DNA of 64,000 nucleotides from Bugula neritina (lineage: Eukaryota > Bryozoa > Gymnolaemata > Cheilostomatida > Bugulidae), in the NCBI GenBank assembly GCA_964035545.1, contig OZ037766.1:62001-126000 (forward strand), written 5' to 3'. Shown in pieces: positions 26,201-36,794 of the stretch (positions are counted from its first letter, which is position 1; the number at the start of each line of letters is the position of its first letter). Position numbers and translations under genes: made by a program. The notes under the pieces are model-generated. The model saw nothing but the letters and a program-made list of their open reading frames with translations, did not search any database and had not been told where the DNA came from.

Positions 26201-29200
26201 AGTGTACAAGGGGTAAGGAGTGTACAGGGAGTAAGGAGTGTACAGGAAGTAAGGAGTGTACAGGGGGCAAGGAGTGTACAGGGGTCAAGGAGTGTACAGG
26301 GGGTATAGAGTTTACAGGGGGTAAGGAATGTACAGGGGTCATGGAGTGTACAGGAGGTATGCACGGGCTTTCCATGTACCGATCTCAGATCGATCTCGCT
26401 GAGATCAATCTGAGAAATGTACTCAGATCGATCGTTTTTCCATGAGAGTGTCAGATCGATCTCGCGAAGTTGCCTCCTCTTAAGTGAAGGATACTTTAAA
26501 AGTATATTTTGTTTACCTATTTGAGTGATTAAAGCTACTACTGTTGAAAAAAAGATGGTAGTAGTCTAAAATTTAATCCCAGCTATAAAATATACGCAGC
26601 AAAGCTTTCAGGGTACGGTAATTTGGCCAATTTAAAATAATTAATTTTAATTTTTTAGCTAGACAGCTTATATAAAATTAATGGCTGTCTTGCAGATTAT
26701 TAATAAACTTACAGGACTGTTAGGCTTAAAATTACAAAGAAAATAGTTAATGAAACTAAGTTTTAATAGTCATTTAAATTCAATTTAAATTCTCCCATTT
26801 TTTTTGCCTTCTACTGCATATAATTGAGTTTTCTTAATCATTGTGCTGAAAGTCAAAGTTTTGGCATCTGAAAAGGTGGCTATCATAATTATTTAATACT
26901 TTGCTTAGTAATTATCAACAAGTTATCATTTTTATTAGCAGACAACATTGTAGCGAGCAGTCTTTTTCTACTTCTCAGATCGATCTGGCGTCTTTCCATG
27001 GTCTTATTGACATGAGATCGATCTGAGTTCGAGCTCCACAGACCGACCAGCTCAGAACGACGGAGATCGATCTTTGGCGTCTTTCCATGGATCGATCTCG
27101 CCAAGATTGATCTGAGATCGGTACATGGAAAGCCGGTGATGGAGTGTACAGGGGTCATAGAGTGTACAGGGGGCATGGAGTTTACAGGGGTCAAGGAGTG
27201 TACAGAGGGGGTATGGAGTGTACAGAGGGGGTATATAGACTCACCTCAAAATCATCCTGAGTCACACCACTAGTGGCGCCACCTAGTGGATTCCAATGAC
27301 CCCCTACTTGCTCGGGACCACACAGGTTTGTGTCTGAGTAATATTGATATGGCAGGGGGTACTCGTGTACATGATATCCACCCGCTTTGCTCTGCAGATG
27401 CTGAAGATATAAAATATCATGTGTATAATATCTACAAGTAATACACTGTAACATGTATAGTATTATACAGTAACATACGCAGTATTACGTATTATGTAAT
27501 AGACGTGTACAAACCTGGAGGTCAACAGATATTTTCGTCGGCTGGTAAGGATTGCCTTGTGTGAAGACGACACTCCCCTGTACACCGTCTCTGCTGAACT
27601 TGGCCTTCACCTCCTTCCTCTCGTATCGGTGAACATTTGAACAGGAGTTGTCCTCCACCGTGATAAAGTACCCTGAACATACGAGCAGCAGGTTAGAGGT
27701 CACACGAGCAGCAGGTTAGAGGTCAAATAGAGTACAAGACTGAGTCCCAGCAGACTCTACGCTTCAAAGTACAGCAGTATATAAAACTTACAGTCAGTTG
27801 ACAGTTTCAAGGAACTTGAGCTAAAAAGAGTGAGAAACCGTCGGCTATCTCCGCCCCCTGACACGGCTACGTTGTCGATACTCTTGATAGGAGAGGATGT
27901 TGACACGGCACTGCTGCATCTAGTGGAGAGGTCAATGGACTTTTCACCAATCAGATCTGCACTGATGTTCCCACTGTAGATCTTCAGTCTGGGATGAATA
28001 ATACAGAATATGAGTGTGATACACACCACAGTATACAATACACACTACACTATACAATACACACAACAGTATACAATACACACAACACTATACAATACAC
28101 ACTACAGTATACAATACACACTACACTGTACAATACACACTACACTATACAATACACACAACAGTATACAATACACACAACAGTATACAATACACACAAC
28201 ACTATACAATACACACAACAGTATACAATACACACAACAGTATACAATACACACAACAGTATACCATACACACAACAGTATACAATACACACTACACTAT
28301 ACAATACACACAACAGTATACAATACACACAACAGTATACGATACACACAACACAATACAATACACATAACACTATACAATACACACAACAGTATACCAT
28401 ACACACAACAGTATACGATACACACAACACAATACAATACACATAACACTTTACAATACACACAACATTTTACAATACACACAACACTATACAATACACA
28501 CAACAGTATACAATACACACAACACTATACAATACACACTACACTATACAATGCACACAACAGTATACAATACACACAACACTATACAATACACACTACA
28601 CTATACAATACACACAACACTATACAATACACACTACACTATACAATACACACAACACTATACAATACACACTACACTATACAATACACACAACACTATA
28701 CAATACACACAACAGTATACAATACACACAACAGTATACAATACACACAACAGTATACAATACACACAACACTATACAATACACACAACAGTATACAATA
28801 CACACAACACTATACAATACACACAACACTATACAATACACACAACACTATACAATACACACAACACTATACAATACACACAACAGTATACAATACACAC
28901 TACACTATACAATACACACAACAGTAAAACGCATCCCCTCACGTCTGTGAACTACTCTGAAGTGACTTCGTATCAAACAAGTCGGTGAAGAGAGCGAACT
29001 GCGACCCAACTGGACGGATCTCCACATCTCCCGCCATTGGCCCGAGGACCATCGAGAAGTACACATCTTCATCTCCCTGTATGGTGGCACAGGCTATCTT
29101 ATTGTCACCTCTCAGTAGCAGTGACCTTCCTGGAAGTAGACAGCATACGGAGTTACTACAGTCAGGGGAGATAACTCTGTGTGTTATAGAGGGAGTAACA

Positions 29201-29692
29201 GTTACCTAAGATGGCTCCATCACCAGTGACTAGAGATACTCCACTGAGGTCTACAGATGTGCCATATCTCGCTGTGCCGATCTCCTGGTAAGTTGAGAGG
29301 TCATGTATTCTGTAAAACATACAATAATATGATCATATATATTATATACTACAACATAAAATAATATGATCATATATATTATATACTACAACATACAATA
29401 ATATGATCATATATATGATATACTACAACATACAATAATATGATCATATATATTATATACTATAACATACAATAATATGATCATATATATTATATACTAC
29501 AACATACAATAATATGATCATATATATTATATACTACAACATACAATAATATGATCATATATATTATATACTATAACATACAATAATATGATCATATATA
29601 TTATATACAATAATATGATCATATATATTATATACTACAACATACAATGACATGGTTATATATATTATATACTACAACATACAATGACATGG

Positions 29693-29767
<75 letters not shown>

Positions 29768-31099
29768 TATAAATAAGTATACGAGAAACATTGTTGATTT
29801 ATTACTTTATTGGGTAAAGTAATTATAGATGACACATTTGCAACAATAGACCCCGATTATATTAACACAACACTCAACACACTTAATAATTTTCATCCTA
29901 ACATAAAATTTACACACGAACTAGAAACCAATAAATCACTTTCTTTTCTGGATGTTACAGTTTTGCGACACAATAGCTCAGTGGAAACCACAGTATTCCG
30001 CAAGCCAACACATAACAATACATATTTACATTGGAACTCTTTCTCACTTAAAACGTGGAAGCTAAGCACACTAAAGTCACTAGTCTTAAGGGCTAATAAA
30101 ATCTGTTCTACTCCAGCACGTAAGACCCAAGAACTAAACTATATTCGAAATGTTTTTGAACATAAAAATGGTTACCCTAAATATGTAATAGAGAAAACTA
30201 TTAATAACATTGGTGGCGGACTACTCAGTGAAAAAGACAACAGGAAACACATTTTACTCCAACTGCCTTATAAAGGAGTAACAGGAGAAAAACTAATCCG
30301 CTCCCTCAATAAATTAATTACAGACTCTTTTTCAAATGAACTCAATGCCCGGATTTTATTTAAAGGAACCCCCTTAAGTTCATATTTTAATCTCAAAGAT
30401 AAAACCAATATAAAGAACACATACACAACCTAGTTTACAAAATAACCTGCCCTGAAGCTACCTGTCAACAAACATATGTAGGCGAAACCGGACGTCGCCT
30501 ATCACACAGGATACATGAACACTGCCATGACATCAATTCCAAAATTTATCAACACATCTCCACCACTAATCACGGAAACATATCAATAGACAATGTAACA
30601 GTTCTAAATCATTCATTTAAAGGAATCCACCATCGAAAAGTAGCCGAAGCTCTCTACATTAAACAAATAAAACCGCAACTTAATAAACAAAATTACTCCA
30701 TATCACTAAAACTATACCAATAAGCTCCACACTACTCAACTCTCACATAGTTTCACTAATCCTTGCTGTTTTTATATTTGGATATCTATTTTTTGTCAAC
30801 TCTAATTTATTCTTTTTATGCAAAAAAATCAGTATAATTTTTGACTCGCGTAATATATAAATTAAGATTATCTCCCTCAGTTTCAACAATCTACAATAAC
30901 TGCCACTCTCTATTCTTTGTGTCATGCATAGTGTCTAACGTAACGTAATAATTTTTGAATTTCATTCATTGCTACTCTGAAGATGGGTACAGTGGTACCC
31001 GAAATATCAGTATAATTGCTTTACCTAATAAAGTAATAAATCAACAATGTTTCTCGTATACTTATTTATAATCAAATTGCTAGCTCGTAAAGATATATT

Positions 31100-31175
<76 letters not shown>

Positions 31176-31317
31176 GAAATAAAATGAGATTTGATTAATA
31201 TAATGGCATTTATTACTAGTAGTTTCGTACACAAGAACGATGTGCACTCGTCAGATAAATTAGCCACTAGATTTATTTCTATAGAGCACTCTAGTAACGT
31301 TTTATAAACACTCATTT

Positions 31318-31414
<97 letters not shown>

Positions 31415-31475
31415 GTAGTGTGTTCAGATTGTTAATGATACATATATATTTTTTTTTATTTAAAAAATCTCACAC

Positions 31476-31525
<50 letters not shown>

Positions 31526-33768
31526 ATTATAATATGCCTTATTATCAGATCACTAAGTAGAAAATGAGCTAATAAAAGATGAGGAACAGATATTAGTAAT
31601 ACTATCACTGGAGTCCAGGTGTGTGTGGCTAGCAGGTAAAATAGAGCTGGACTAGCAGGTAAAGTAGAGCGGGCTAGCAGGTATAACAAAGATATCAAAT
31701 AACTTTAAACAATAGAATGTGTAGTGGACCACTAAGCATTATGTTTATACATTATATTATGTTGAAAGACAAGCATTGTACGTGGGGCTGAATAAAATCC
31801 TGAATGTTTGCCTTCCTTCCTGATACAGTAGCTATACATACTCTCTACTTACTCTCTACTTACTCTCTACTTACTCTCTACTTACTCTCTACATACTCTC
31901 TACTTACTCTCTACTTACTCTATACTTACTCTCTACTTACACTCTACTTACTCTCTACATACTCTATACTTAGTCTCTACTTACTTTCTACTTACTCTCT
32001 ACTTACTCTCTACTTACTCTATACTTACTCTCTACTTACTCTCTACGTACTCTATACTTACTCTCTACTTACTCTCTACTTGCTCTCTACTTACTCTATA
32101 CTTACTCTCTACTTACTCTGTACTTACTCTTCACTTACTTTATACTTACTCTTCACTTACTCTTCATGCATATTCTATTTATAGTAACAGAAAAAGCTCA
32201 TCAGTTGACACTCACCTTGACCCCAGCTTCTCATCTCCACAAGAGTCTGTAGTTCGCACAGGAAACTCTCGAATCTCCCAGCCCGTCCAGCCACTTGTAC
32301 CGTTGAGGTTTATTGTAGCCTCTGTGTCGTCATCATTACTTGCCGTGAAAGTCACATGACCAGTGACTCCAGCCATGTTGAAGTATGCAGTCGCAGTCTC
32401 CTGTTGGCATTTTGCCAGACCTGTAGGAAAGACAGAGCATTCTGGGAAGGTGTATACAGGAAGTTGAGTTATACAGTTAGGTGATTCCCCAGTGGGTTGA
32501 AGGCTATAGAATACGTGCCGCACTCCTACTGTGATGTAGACTGAGAGTACAAACTGCAGGCTACAGTTAGGAGTTTCTGTTGAGAGAAGGTTGCGTTGTA
32601 AATCACTGCAGTAATTTGATATGAAGGGTGAGAAACTGGGCTAGTTGTTAGTAGATAACACTAAACACATCTTGTATATAATATATATGAATGTATGAAT
32701 ATAGTATATGAATATATGAATGTATAGAGTGTTGAGAGATAAGGATGATACTGAGAGAATGCTTGCCCAAGTATACTCACTATATACTCACTGACTGAGA
32801 GTATAACTAACTCACTAACAGTATAGCTAACTCACTAATAGCATACTATAACTATATACTCACTGACTGAGAGTATAACTAACTCACTAACAGTATAGCT
32901 AACTCACTAATAGTATACTATAACTATATACTCACTGACTGAGAGTATAACTAACTGACTAACAGTATAGCTAACTCACTAATAGTATACTATAACTATA
33001 TACTCACTGACTGAGAGTAGTAACTCAACAACTGGAAATGTGATATGCTTGATATTTTATGGAAAATATCTTGCCAGGGTCCAAACACATTTCTCAAGAC
33101 TGGCACATAATTTAAATATGTGAGAGTATATATTAATTTGTTATTTAACATATTTATATATCTGTTATATATATTCATATATTTGTTATTCATATTCGTA
33201 TATTTGTTATGCAACATATTTATGTATCTGTAATATATATTCATATATTTTCTAACCAAATCAAATTTGACAAAAGCTAGAACACACATTTTGTAGTACA
33301 TTTAGAATAAATAATTTAGATGAGCCTGCATGTTCTCCTATCCCAATTAAACAGACAAACTTTTGTCAGACAGAAAGCATATAATATGTTGAACATGGCT
33401 CACTTATTAACCTTCAACAGCTGGCACATATATTATATATAATAACTACTAACAATACGCAGCTGCGTGATGATGAGGTGTTGGTACGTAAAAATTAGCA
33501 AGAGTTGGAATGCATGTACAACATTTCACACGTTTAGCGTGAGATCCTGAGCCAAACGTTACATAACTATAACTCTCCCTCTTCAGCTTTACCTTGCTAC
33601 AGGACGGGTGGGGCAGTGGATAAGCCTGCAGGGGTTTAAATATTACTACCAGCATGCTATCTTCTTCATATTCGAGATTTAGTGATAGTTAACAGACAAA
33701 CTGGTGAAAAACTAACCTGTTAGTGAGACAGAAATGAGGAAATAGTGGAGAATAACTTTGGGCATCAT
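17264..33768 (-). CDS. secreted, GPI-type Cu-only superoxide dismutase repeat protein (CSRP-like), six SOD modules, 1010 aa
   Basis: Eighteen exons in coding order: 33717-33768, 32216-32420, 29206-29309, 28943-29129, 27792-27988, 27515-27672, 27245-27400, 25806-26022, 25508-25717, 24041-24276, 23050-23290, 20712-21007, 20369-20548, 19816-19966, 19401-19533, 19061-19176, 18604-18699, 17264-17361; total 3033 nt, all phases match. Residues 1-17 are a signal peptide ([17 protein letters not shown]). Modules 3-6 (about 268-895) keep copper ligands: HVH/HIH, the GGHWNP-type bridging His, and GRSVVIH (in module 3, H311, H313, H336 and H395). Positions of the Zn ligands His71 and His80 are not His, as in Cu-only SODs. 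Modules 1-2 have lost the His residues ([14 protein letters not shown]) and look structural. The C-terminus ([20 protein letters not shown]...) resembles a GPI-attachment signal. Cu-only SOD-repeat proteins are known from animals; extracellular superoxide dismutation or copper binding is inferred. Confidence 0.9.
17395..17715. repeat. 17-bp minisatellite, last intron of the SOD-repeat gene
   Basis: About 19 copies of cagtaaccatagtaaca, starting about 35 bp upstream (coding sense) of the last exon. Confidence 0.93.
17960..18315. repeat. 22- to 23-bp minisatellite, last intron of the SOD-repeat gene
   Basis: Tandem copies of a unit containing atactgtgtattatatac. Confidence 0.93.
18325..18604 (-). 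repeat. 27-bp minisatellite: ladder of eleven in-phase 5' splice sites
   Basis: Exon 17 ends CACCTCAG at 18604. The sequence then repeats every 27 nt exactly, with donor-preceding bases at 18604, 18577, 18550, 18523, 18496, 18469, 18442, 18415, 18388, 18361 and 18334. Each site reads CAG/gtaagt (nine) or CAG/gtgagt (two). Each unit translates, in the exon frame and phase 1, to GKCIVCTTP or GKCIVCTTS, with occasional E for K or I for T. After the last unit the frame meets a stop. Confidence 0.95.
18705..19045. repeat. 31-bp minisatellite, intron 16 of the SOD-repeat gene
   Basis: About 11 copies of a unit containing cactactcaagtactactc. It begins about 15 bp after the exon 16 donor. Confidence 0.93.
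19200..19360. repeat. short tandem repeat, intron 15 of the SOD-repeat gene
   Basis: Imperfect copies of ctctacatacactgaac and close variants. Confidence 0.85.
19560..19810. repeat. minisatellite, intron 14 of the SOD-repeat gene
   Basis: About seven copies of a roughly 35-bp unit containing gttagtagtactagtaata. Confidence 0.92.
19990..20300. repeat. 23-bp minisatellite, intron 13 of the SOD-repeat gene
   Basis: About 13 copies of a unit containing actctgttactttgagtcac. Confidence 0.93.
20600..20700. repeat. 22-bp tandem repeat, intron 12 of the SOD-repeat gene
   Basis: Four copies of a unit containing caactcaacagtgacctgtg. Confidence 0.93.
21010..23025. repeat. 39-bp minisatellite with higher-order structure, intron 11 of the SOD-repeat gene
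   Basis: About 52 copies of a 38- to 41-bp unit containing gagattacataatatagta. A diagnostic gagagaga variant recurs near 21722, 22231 and 22858, and the blocks between these landmarks have near-identical unit order. This shows duplication of segments of about 509 and 627 bp. Confidence 0.95.
23300..24040 (-). repeat. 22-bp minisatellite forming all of intron 10; ladder of about 33 donors
   Basis: Exon 10 ends GTGAGGAAG at 24041, followed by gtaagtacatacatactgta and another AAG/gtaagt, repeated about 33 times with a few shorter units. Together with a short acceptor region the array is the whole intron. Reading past the first donor gives a stop in the first copy. Confidence 0.94.
24295..24940. 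repeat. 18-bp minisatellite, intron 9 of the SOD-repeat gene
   Basis: About 36 copies of tgaggctatgtgagatac with a recurring gaagctatgtgag variant every few units. The remainder of intron 9 (24941-25507) shows no exon or repeat. Confidence 0.95.
26035..26361. repeat. 17- to 18-bp minisatellite, left part, interrupted by a MITE
   Basis: About 18 copies of aggagtgtacagggggta. The array is split by the inserted element at 26362-27138 and resumes at 27139-27235. Confidence 0.94.
26362..27138. mobile_element. 777-bp non-autonomous DNA transposon (MITE) with 3-bp target duplication
   Basis: Inverted ends start CACGGGCTTTCCATGTACCG at left and CACCGGCTTTCCATGTACCG on the complementary right end, and stay similar for about 30 bp. 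Internal AGATCGATCT motifs are repeated near both ends. ATG flanks both sides (26359-26361, 27139-27141). The interrupted array supplies the empty site, since other units read ggtatggagtg. CAC-starting ends with a 3-bp duplication suggest the CMC (CACTA/Chapaev) superfamily, which is inference. No transposase frame is present. Confidence 0.88.
27139..27235. repeat. right part of the interrupted 17- to 18-bp minisatellite
   Basis: Same unit as at 26035-26361 (ggagtgtacagggg with variants), ending just before the exon 7 donor. Confidence 0.9.
28025..28925. repeat. 19-bp minisatellite, intron 4 of the SOD-repeat gene
   Basis: About 47 copies of acaatacacacaacagtat and variants (acactat). Long Thr/Tyr/His frames are artefacts. 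Confidence 0.95.
29310..29690. repeat. minisatellite, intron 2 of the SOD-repeat gene
   Basis: About ten copies of a roughly 37-bp unit containing acaataatatgatcatata, followed by (TA)n at 29694-29764. Confidence 0.93.
29810..30433 (+). pseudogene. Penelope-like reverse transcriptase, C-terminal fragment
   Basis: About 207 codons without the catalytic palm. It keeps the family region NIKFTHELE...[11 protein letters not shown], followed by [18 protein letters not shown] and L-x-x-RA-x-x-ICS. It ends at a TAG (30431-30433) where the endonuclease frame has already begun in another register. This implies a frameshift relative to an intact RT-endonuclease protein. The element is probably dead. 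Confidence 0.85.
30424..30723 (+). pseudogene. GIY-YIG endonuclease domain of the Penelope-like element
   Basis: A 99-codon frame shifted from the RT frame. It contains [11 protein letters not shown] then [17 protein letters not shown], the signature of the Penelope GIY-YIG nuclease, and ends [14 protein letters not shown] and TAA at 30721-30723. It overlaps the RT remnant by 10 nt. Confidence 0.85.
30973..31012 (+). ncRNA. hammerhead ribozyme of the Penelope-like element
   Basis: Stem I TACT/AGTA (30973-30976, 31009-31012), core CTGAAGA (30977-30983), stem II GGGTAC-AGTG-GTACCC (30985-31000, perfect six pairs), then GAAATATC (31001-31008), giving the A15.1/U16.1 pair around a short stem III and C17 as cleavage base. 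All invariant core positions are present (position 7 may be any base). Penelope-like elements are known to carry such ribozymes. Stem I is only four clean base pairs, so activity is uncertain. Confidence 0.75.
31103..31170. repeat. (TA)n microsatellite
   Basis: Pure (TA)n in intron 2 of the SOD-repeat gene. Further (TA)n tracts lie at 31321-31411 and 31480-31520. Confidence 0.95.
31208..31260 (-). ncRNA. type I hammerhead ribozyme, orphan, between (TA)n tracts
   Basis: Read on the minus strand from 31260: stem I ATTTAT pairs perfectly with ATAAAT (31213-31208). The core CTGACGA is followed by stem II GTGCACA/TGTGTAC (seven pairs, one G-U, seven-base loop), GAA, stem III ACT/AGT with loop ACT, and cleavage base A17 (31214). 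Every invariant hammerhead position is satisfied. The surrounding non-repetitive segment is only about 150 bp (31171-31320) and has no protein frame. Such short ribozyme-bearing units resemble metazoan retrozymes or Penelope pseudo-LTR pieces; which one is undecided. Confidence 0.85.
31840..32170. repeat. 11-bp minisatellite, intron 2 of the SOD-repeat gene
   Basis: About 30 copies of tactctctact with variants, adjacent to the exon 2 donor region. Confidence 0.94.
32770..33010. repeat. long-unit tandem repeat, intron 1 of the SOD-repeat gene
   Basis: Three to four copies of a roughly 80-bp unit containing actcactgactgagagtata. The rest of intron 1 (33011-33716) has no supported exon. Confidence 0.88.
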
Positions 33769-34249
33769 GGCTGTCAATTCAACACTAGATTCCTTCGCAC
33801 GCTTATTGAATATGATACACTGAACAATATACTAACGTACTGGTGCTGTGATACTGGTTAATGTAAACAACCGCACTGGCCAATAAAAGCCTTGCAACTA
33901 GTACAACGGGTTCATACGTAGTGTGACTGAGGTGTCCATACAAAGCAGAGGCATAGAGCTGAGGCTAGCTGTTGATCAGAGAATGACAAGTAGAAGCACG
34001 TGTTTCAACAGTTATTCTTGCAGACGATAATATCATGACATTCTATGACATTATAGTATAGCTGAGAGTAGATATACGAATTATTGAAAGAGTATGGGAA
34101 TTTCTTTGAATTCAGTTGAGACAACTCCTTATCATTATCCCTAACTGTAAATAGCGGGTAAACAACACACACATGATATGAACTGTACAATCTCGTGTGA
34201 CTATACACGATCCAGCACCATCAAGTTCGTGGTGTATAGTAAAGCAACA
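33769..34249. other. 5' flank of the SOD-repeat gene
   Basis: Presumed promoter side of the minus-strand SOD-repeat gene. Apart from the E-box cluster further upstream I see no TATA box that can be placed with confidence. Confidence 0.4.
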
Positions 34250-34299
34250 GGTCATGTGACCAAATGCGGGTCATGTGACCAAGCGCGGGTCAAGTGACT
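34250..34299. promoter_or_regulatory. cluster of three M-box/E-box-like sites upstream of the SOD-repeat gene
   Basis: GGTCATGTGACC at 34250-34261 and 34269-34280, and GGTCAAGTGAC at 34289-34299, spaced 19-20 bp. TCATGTGA is the M-box recognised by MiT/TFE-type bHLH-zipper factors. Location is about 480-530 bp upstream of the start codon. Function is inference. Confidence 0.45.
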
Positions 34300-34463
34300 A
34301 TGTAAGCACCCTGCGGTCACGCAGCAATGTACATTTATGAAGAATGTTATTTCAGATGTAAAAAGTAGGAATACTATCAACATAAAATTATTCAATTTAT
34401 CAAAAAAGTAATTTTTATTAAGTTAAAAGTATGAATTCATAAGTGTGTGTTTATATGTACACA

Positions 34464-36188
34464 CAGGGATGTAGTGGCAAAAATATTCTAGGCCATACTC
34501 TCAGGCCGGGGGGGGTCCAGGAGGCTGCCCAGGCCCCCGGCGGGGTCCGGGGCAGCGCCCCGGCTGCCGAAGCCCTCAGAGCTCTTCTGATGCAAATTTA
34601 TGCAATTTAAAGCCATTGTGAATTATAATTCTTCTGAAAAAATCTGTTTTGAAATGTGCACCTCACTATTATTTTCATACCATACCAGCTACATGACGAC
34701 TGGGCATTGCTGCAAACTATATAAATATTCAGTCTTGTCCCATACCCGTTGACTGTAATTTTAAATGTAGTCCTACTCAACTGCAGTTAGGTTTGTTCTG
34801 ACATGCACCAAGTCCAAACTGTACAGAAAAATTGCTGAAGATCTCAAAAAGATGGAAGGATAAAGGCAGGTAACAAGTGCTCTCCGAATGCAACCTGACG
34901 TGCCCAGAAAAAGAATAATAGATCAGAAGAGAGGCAGATTGCAAATCAGAAAATGTGTGTTAGTTATTTATAAAAAGCAATTTGAATTGATAACTCATTG
35001 GCAAGCAGAAATTGGTTAAAAACCTAATTGGAGTTTATTTGAGTATTAGTCTAAACCATAAGGAGATACCACCACACCTTCTAACACACAATAAAGCACA
35101 CCCAAGAAGAGTATGTTAACTAGCTTTTAAGATAAAACCCCTGAACTTCCACTAGACACATAAAAAAAACATACCCAAATGAAAAAATTTGACAGGTTTA
35201 ATATGTGTTAACCTAGAAGATGATTAAATATAAAGCCAGATGTTAGTTAGTACAATCAAACATAAATGGTTACTTATGGTGGTGTACAGTTTGCAAAACC
35301 TCATTGCATTGATAATTAACATGCAATAATGCTAGGTTTTTGAGCAAAATGTGGACATAGTACCTGTAGACCTCAGTGATAAATTTTCGTTAATCTCTCC
35401 TACACAACTGGTACTGTTTCTTGAAGACATTTTGATTTTATTTCTGAATTTCATGTTGGTTTTTTTAAATTCCATTGCTTATTGACAAAATACAAGTTCA
35501 CACAAAATAGATAAGGGCAACCTTCTAGCTGTCACTGCGTAATTGTGCTAGAATAAAAATTTAAAAACCATGTTGTAGATCTTCCTGTTCCTCAGAGCAC
35601 TTGATTTTTCGAGTTTTCAATACTTTTTTTGCAAAGTTATAGACAAAAAACTACCCATTTTGGCCAATTTTATCTGAAAAGTTTATTTTTCAAAATCTGC
35701 CAAATATCTCAGCAGGAAAGTGTGGTATTGGAATAGAACAAACACTGTCGGAAACCTAAGAAATTCATGCATAGCAAATTTTTTGATCCTTTCAATAGCC
35801 TTTATAGATTTTCTACAAATTAGTGATTTACACACTGAAATGAAATATCTTTTCATTAGTAATCACCAATGCACAGCACTTCGCGCTTTAGTGAACACCT
35901 AAAGATGAGAAGACGGGATGTTGATAGCTCTTATTATTCATAGTGTAATCTCAGGCTAAACAATCACAAGTAGGCAACACGCATGCCACCCACATAGCAT
36001 TAACATAACAAGAACTTAAACTAGATTGTGAGCAAAATTTATGATATTCTCAGTGAGGATGCCCCAACTATCCTGTGCACTAATCATTTTCAAAAATATT
36101 ATGCCCATACGGGCGTATGGCTTAGAATAGTCTATTTTCTTCTAGGCCATACGGCGTATGGGACCGTATGGGTACCACTACATCCCTG
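34464..36188. mobile_element. non-autonomous hAT DNA transposon, 1725 bp
   Basis: Terminal inverted repeats CAGGGATGTAGTGG (left) and CCACTACATCCCTG (right) are flanked by a perfect 8-bp duplication, tgtacaca (34456-34463 and 36189-36196). CAGGG ends plus an 8-bp duplication are diagnostic of hAT. A GC-rich block lies near the left end (34501-34580). The interior has no transposase; frames at 35720-35902 and 36028-36231 show no hAT motif. Confidence 0.92.
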
Positions 36189-36389
36189 TGTACACATATG
36201 TATTATAATATATATCACAGGGAGATTCTAGTAAGTAAGGATAGAGTATAGTAAGTAGAGGGTAAGTAGAGGACAAACACAGTACTATTGTTACTGTTTC
36301 ACAAGAGGTTACTTCCTTTCATACTCATACATTATATTATATGAAAAGTTGTTAGTTGAAATACCATGAATGGTAATTGTGGAACTGAA

Positions 36390-36590
36390 GAGGTTGTTGT
36401 TACAGAATAGAGGTTGTTGTTACAGAGTAGAGGTTGTTGTTACAGAGTAGAGGTTGTTGTTACAGAGTAGAGGTTGTTGTTACAGAGTAGAGGTTGTTGT
36501 TACAGAGTAGAGGTTGTTGTTACAGAGTAGAGGTTGTTGCTACAGAGTAGAGGTTGTTGCTAGAGAGTAGAGGTTGTTGCTACAGAGCTA
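36390..36590. repeat. 20-bp minisatellite, intergenic
   Basis: About ten copies of gaggttgttgttacagagta. The flanks 36197-36389 and 36591-36694 hold no recognised gene. Confidence 0.94.
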
Positions 36591-36694
36591 TCAACACATT
36601 GAGCTCTAACAGCTGGAGCAATGAACCTTTTCTATTAAACTAGTAATTATGATATATTCAATGTACACTGAGTGACTTCGAATGTCTTAATAAC

Positions 36695-36700
36695 TTTATT
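36695..36700 (-). other. candidate polyadenylation signal, MLX gene
   Basis: AATAAA on the minus strand, about 500 bp downstream of the stop codon at 37201. Confidence 0.4.
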
Positions 36701-36794
36701 ATGCAATTATTCTTACATGAAAAATACAGATATCTCGCATATAAGGAAACACAACTTCAACATTTACTCATAACTTATTGAATATATAATAAAA

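Larger units (their letters stand above)
29765..31073 (+). mobile_element. 5'-truncated Penelope-like retroelement with inverted terminal repeats
   Basis: A 55-bp inverted repeat bounds the element (29765-29819 and 31019-31073; left end gattataaataagtatacg). Between lie a reverse-transcriptase C-terminal remnant, a GIY-YIG endonuclease frame and a hammerhead ribozyme, the set typical of Penelope-like elements. It sits antisense in intron 2 of the SOD-repeat gene between (TA)n tracts. Confidence 0.88.

Noticed and set aside
33449-33655. Minus-strand open frame after a good acceptor (ccctgcag) between SOD-repeat exons 1 and 2, considered as an extra exon.
   Set aside because: Exon 1 ends in phase 1. 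In that phase this segment hits TAG within ten codons, whereas direct joining of exon 1 to 32420 keeps frame.
35720-36231. Short frames inside the hAT element as a transposase.
   Set aside because: No hAT catalytic or dimerisation motif, and the frames are under 70 codons.
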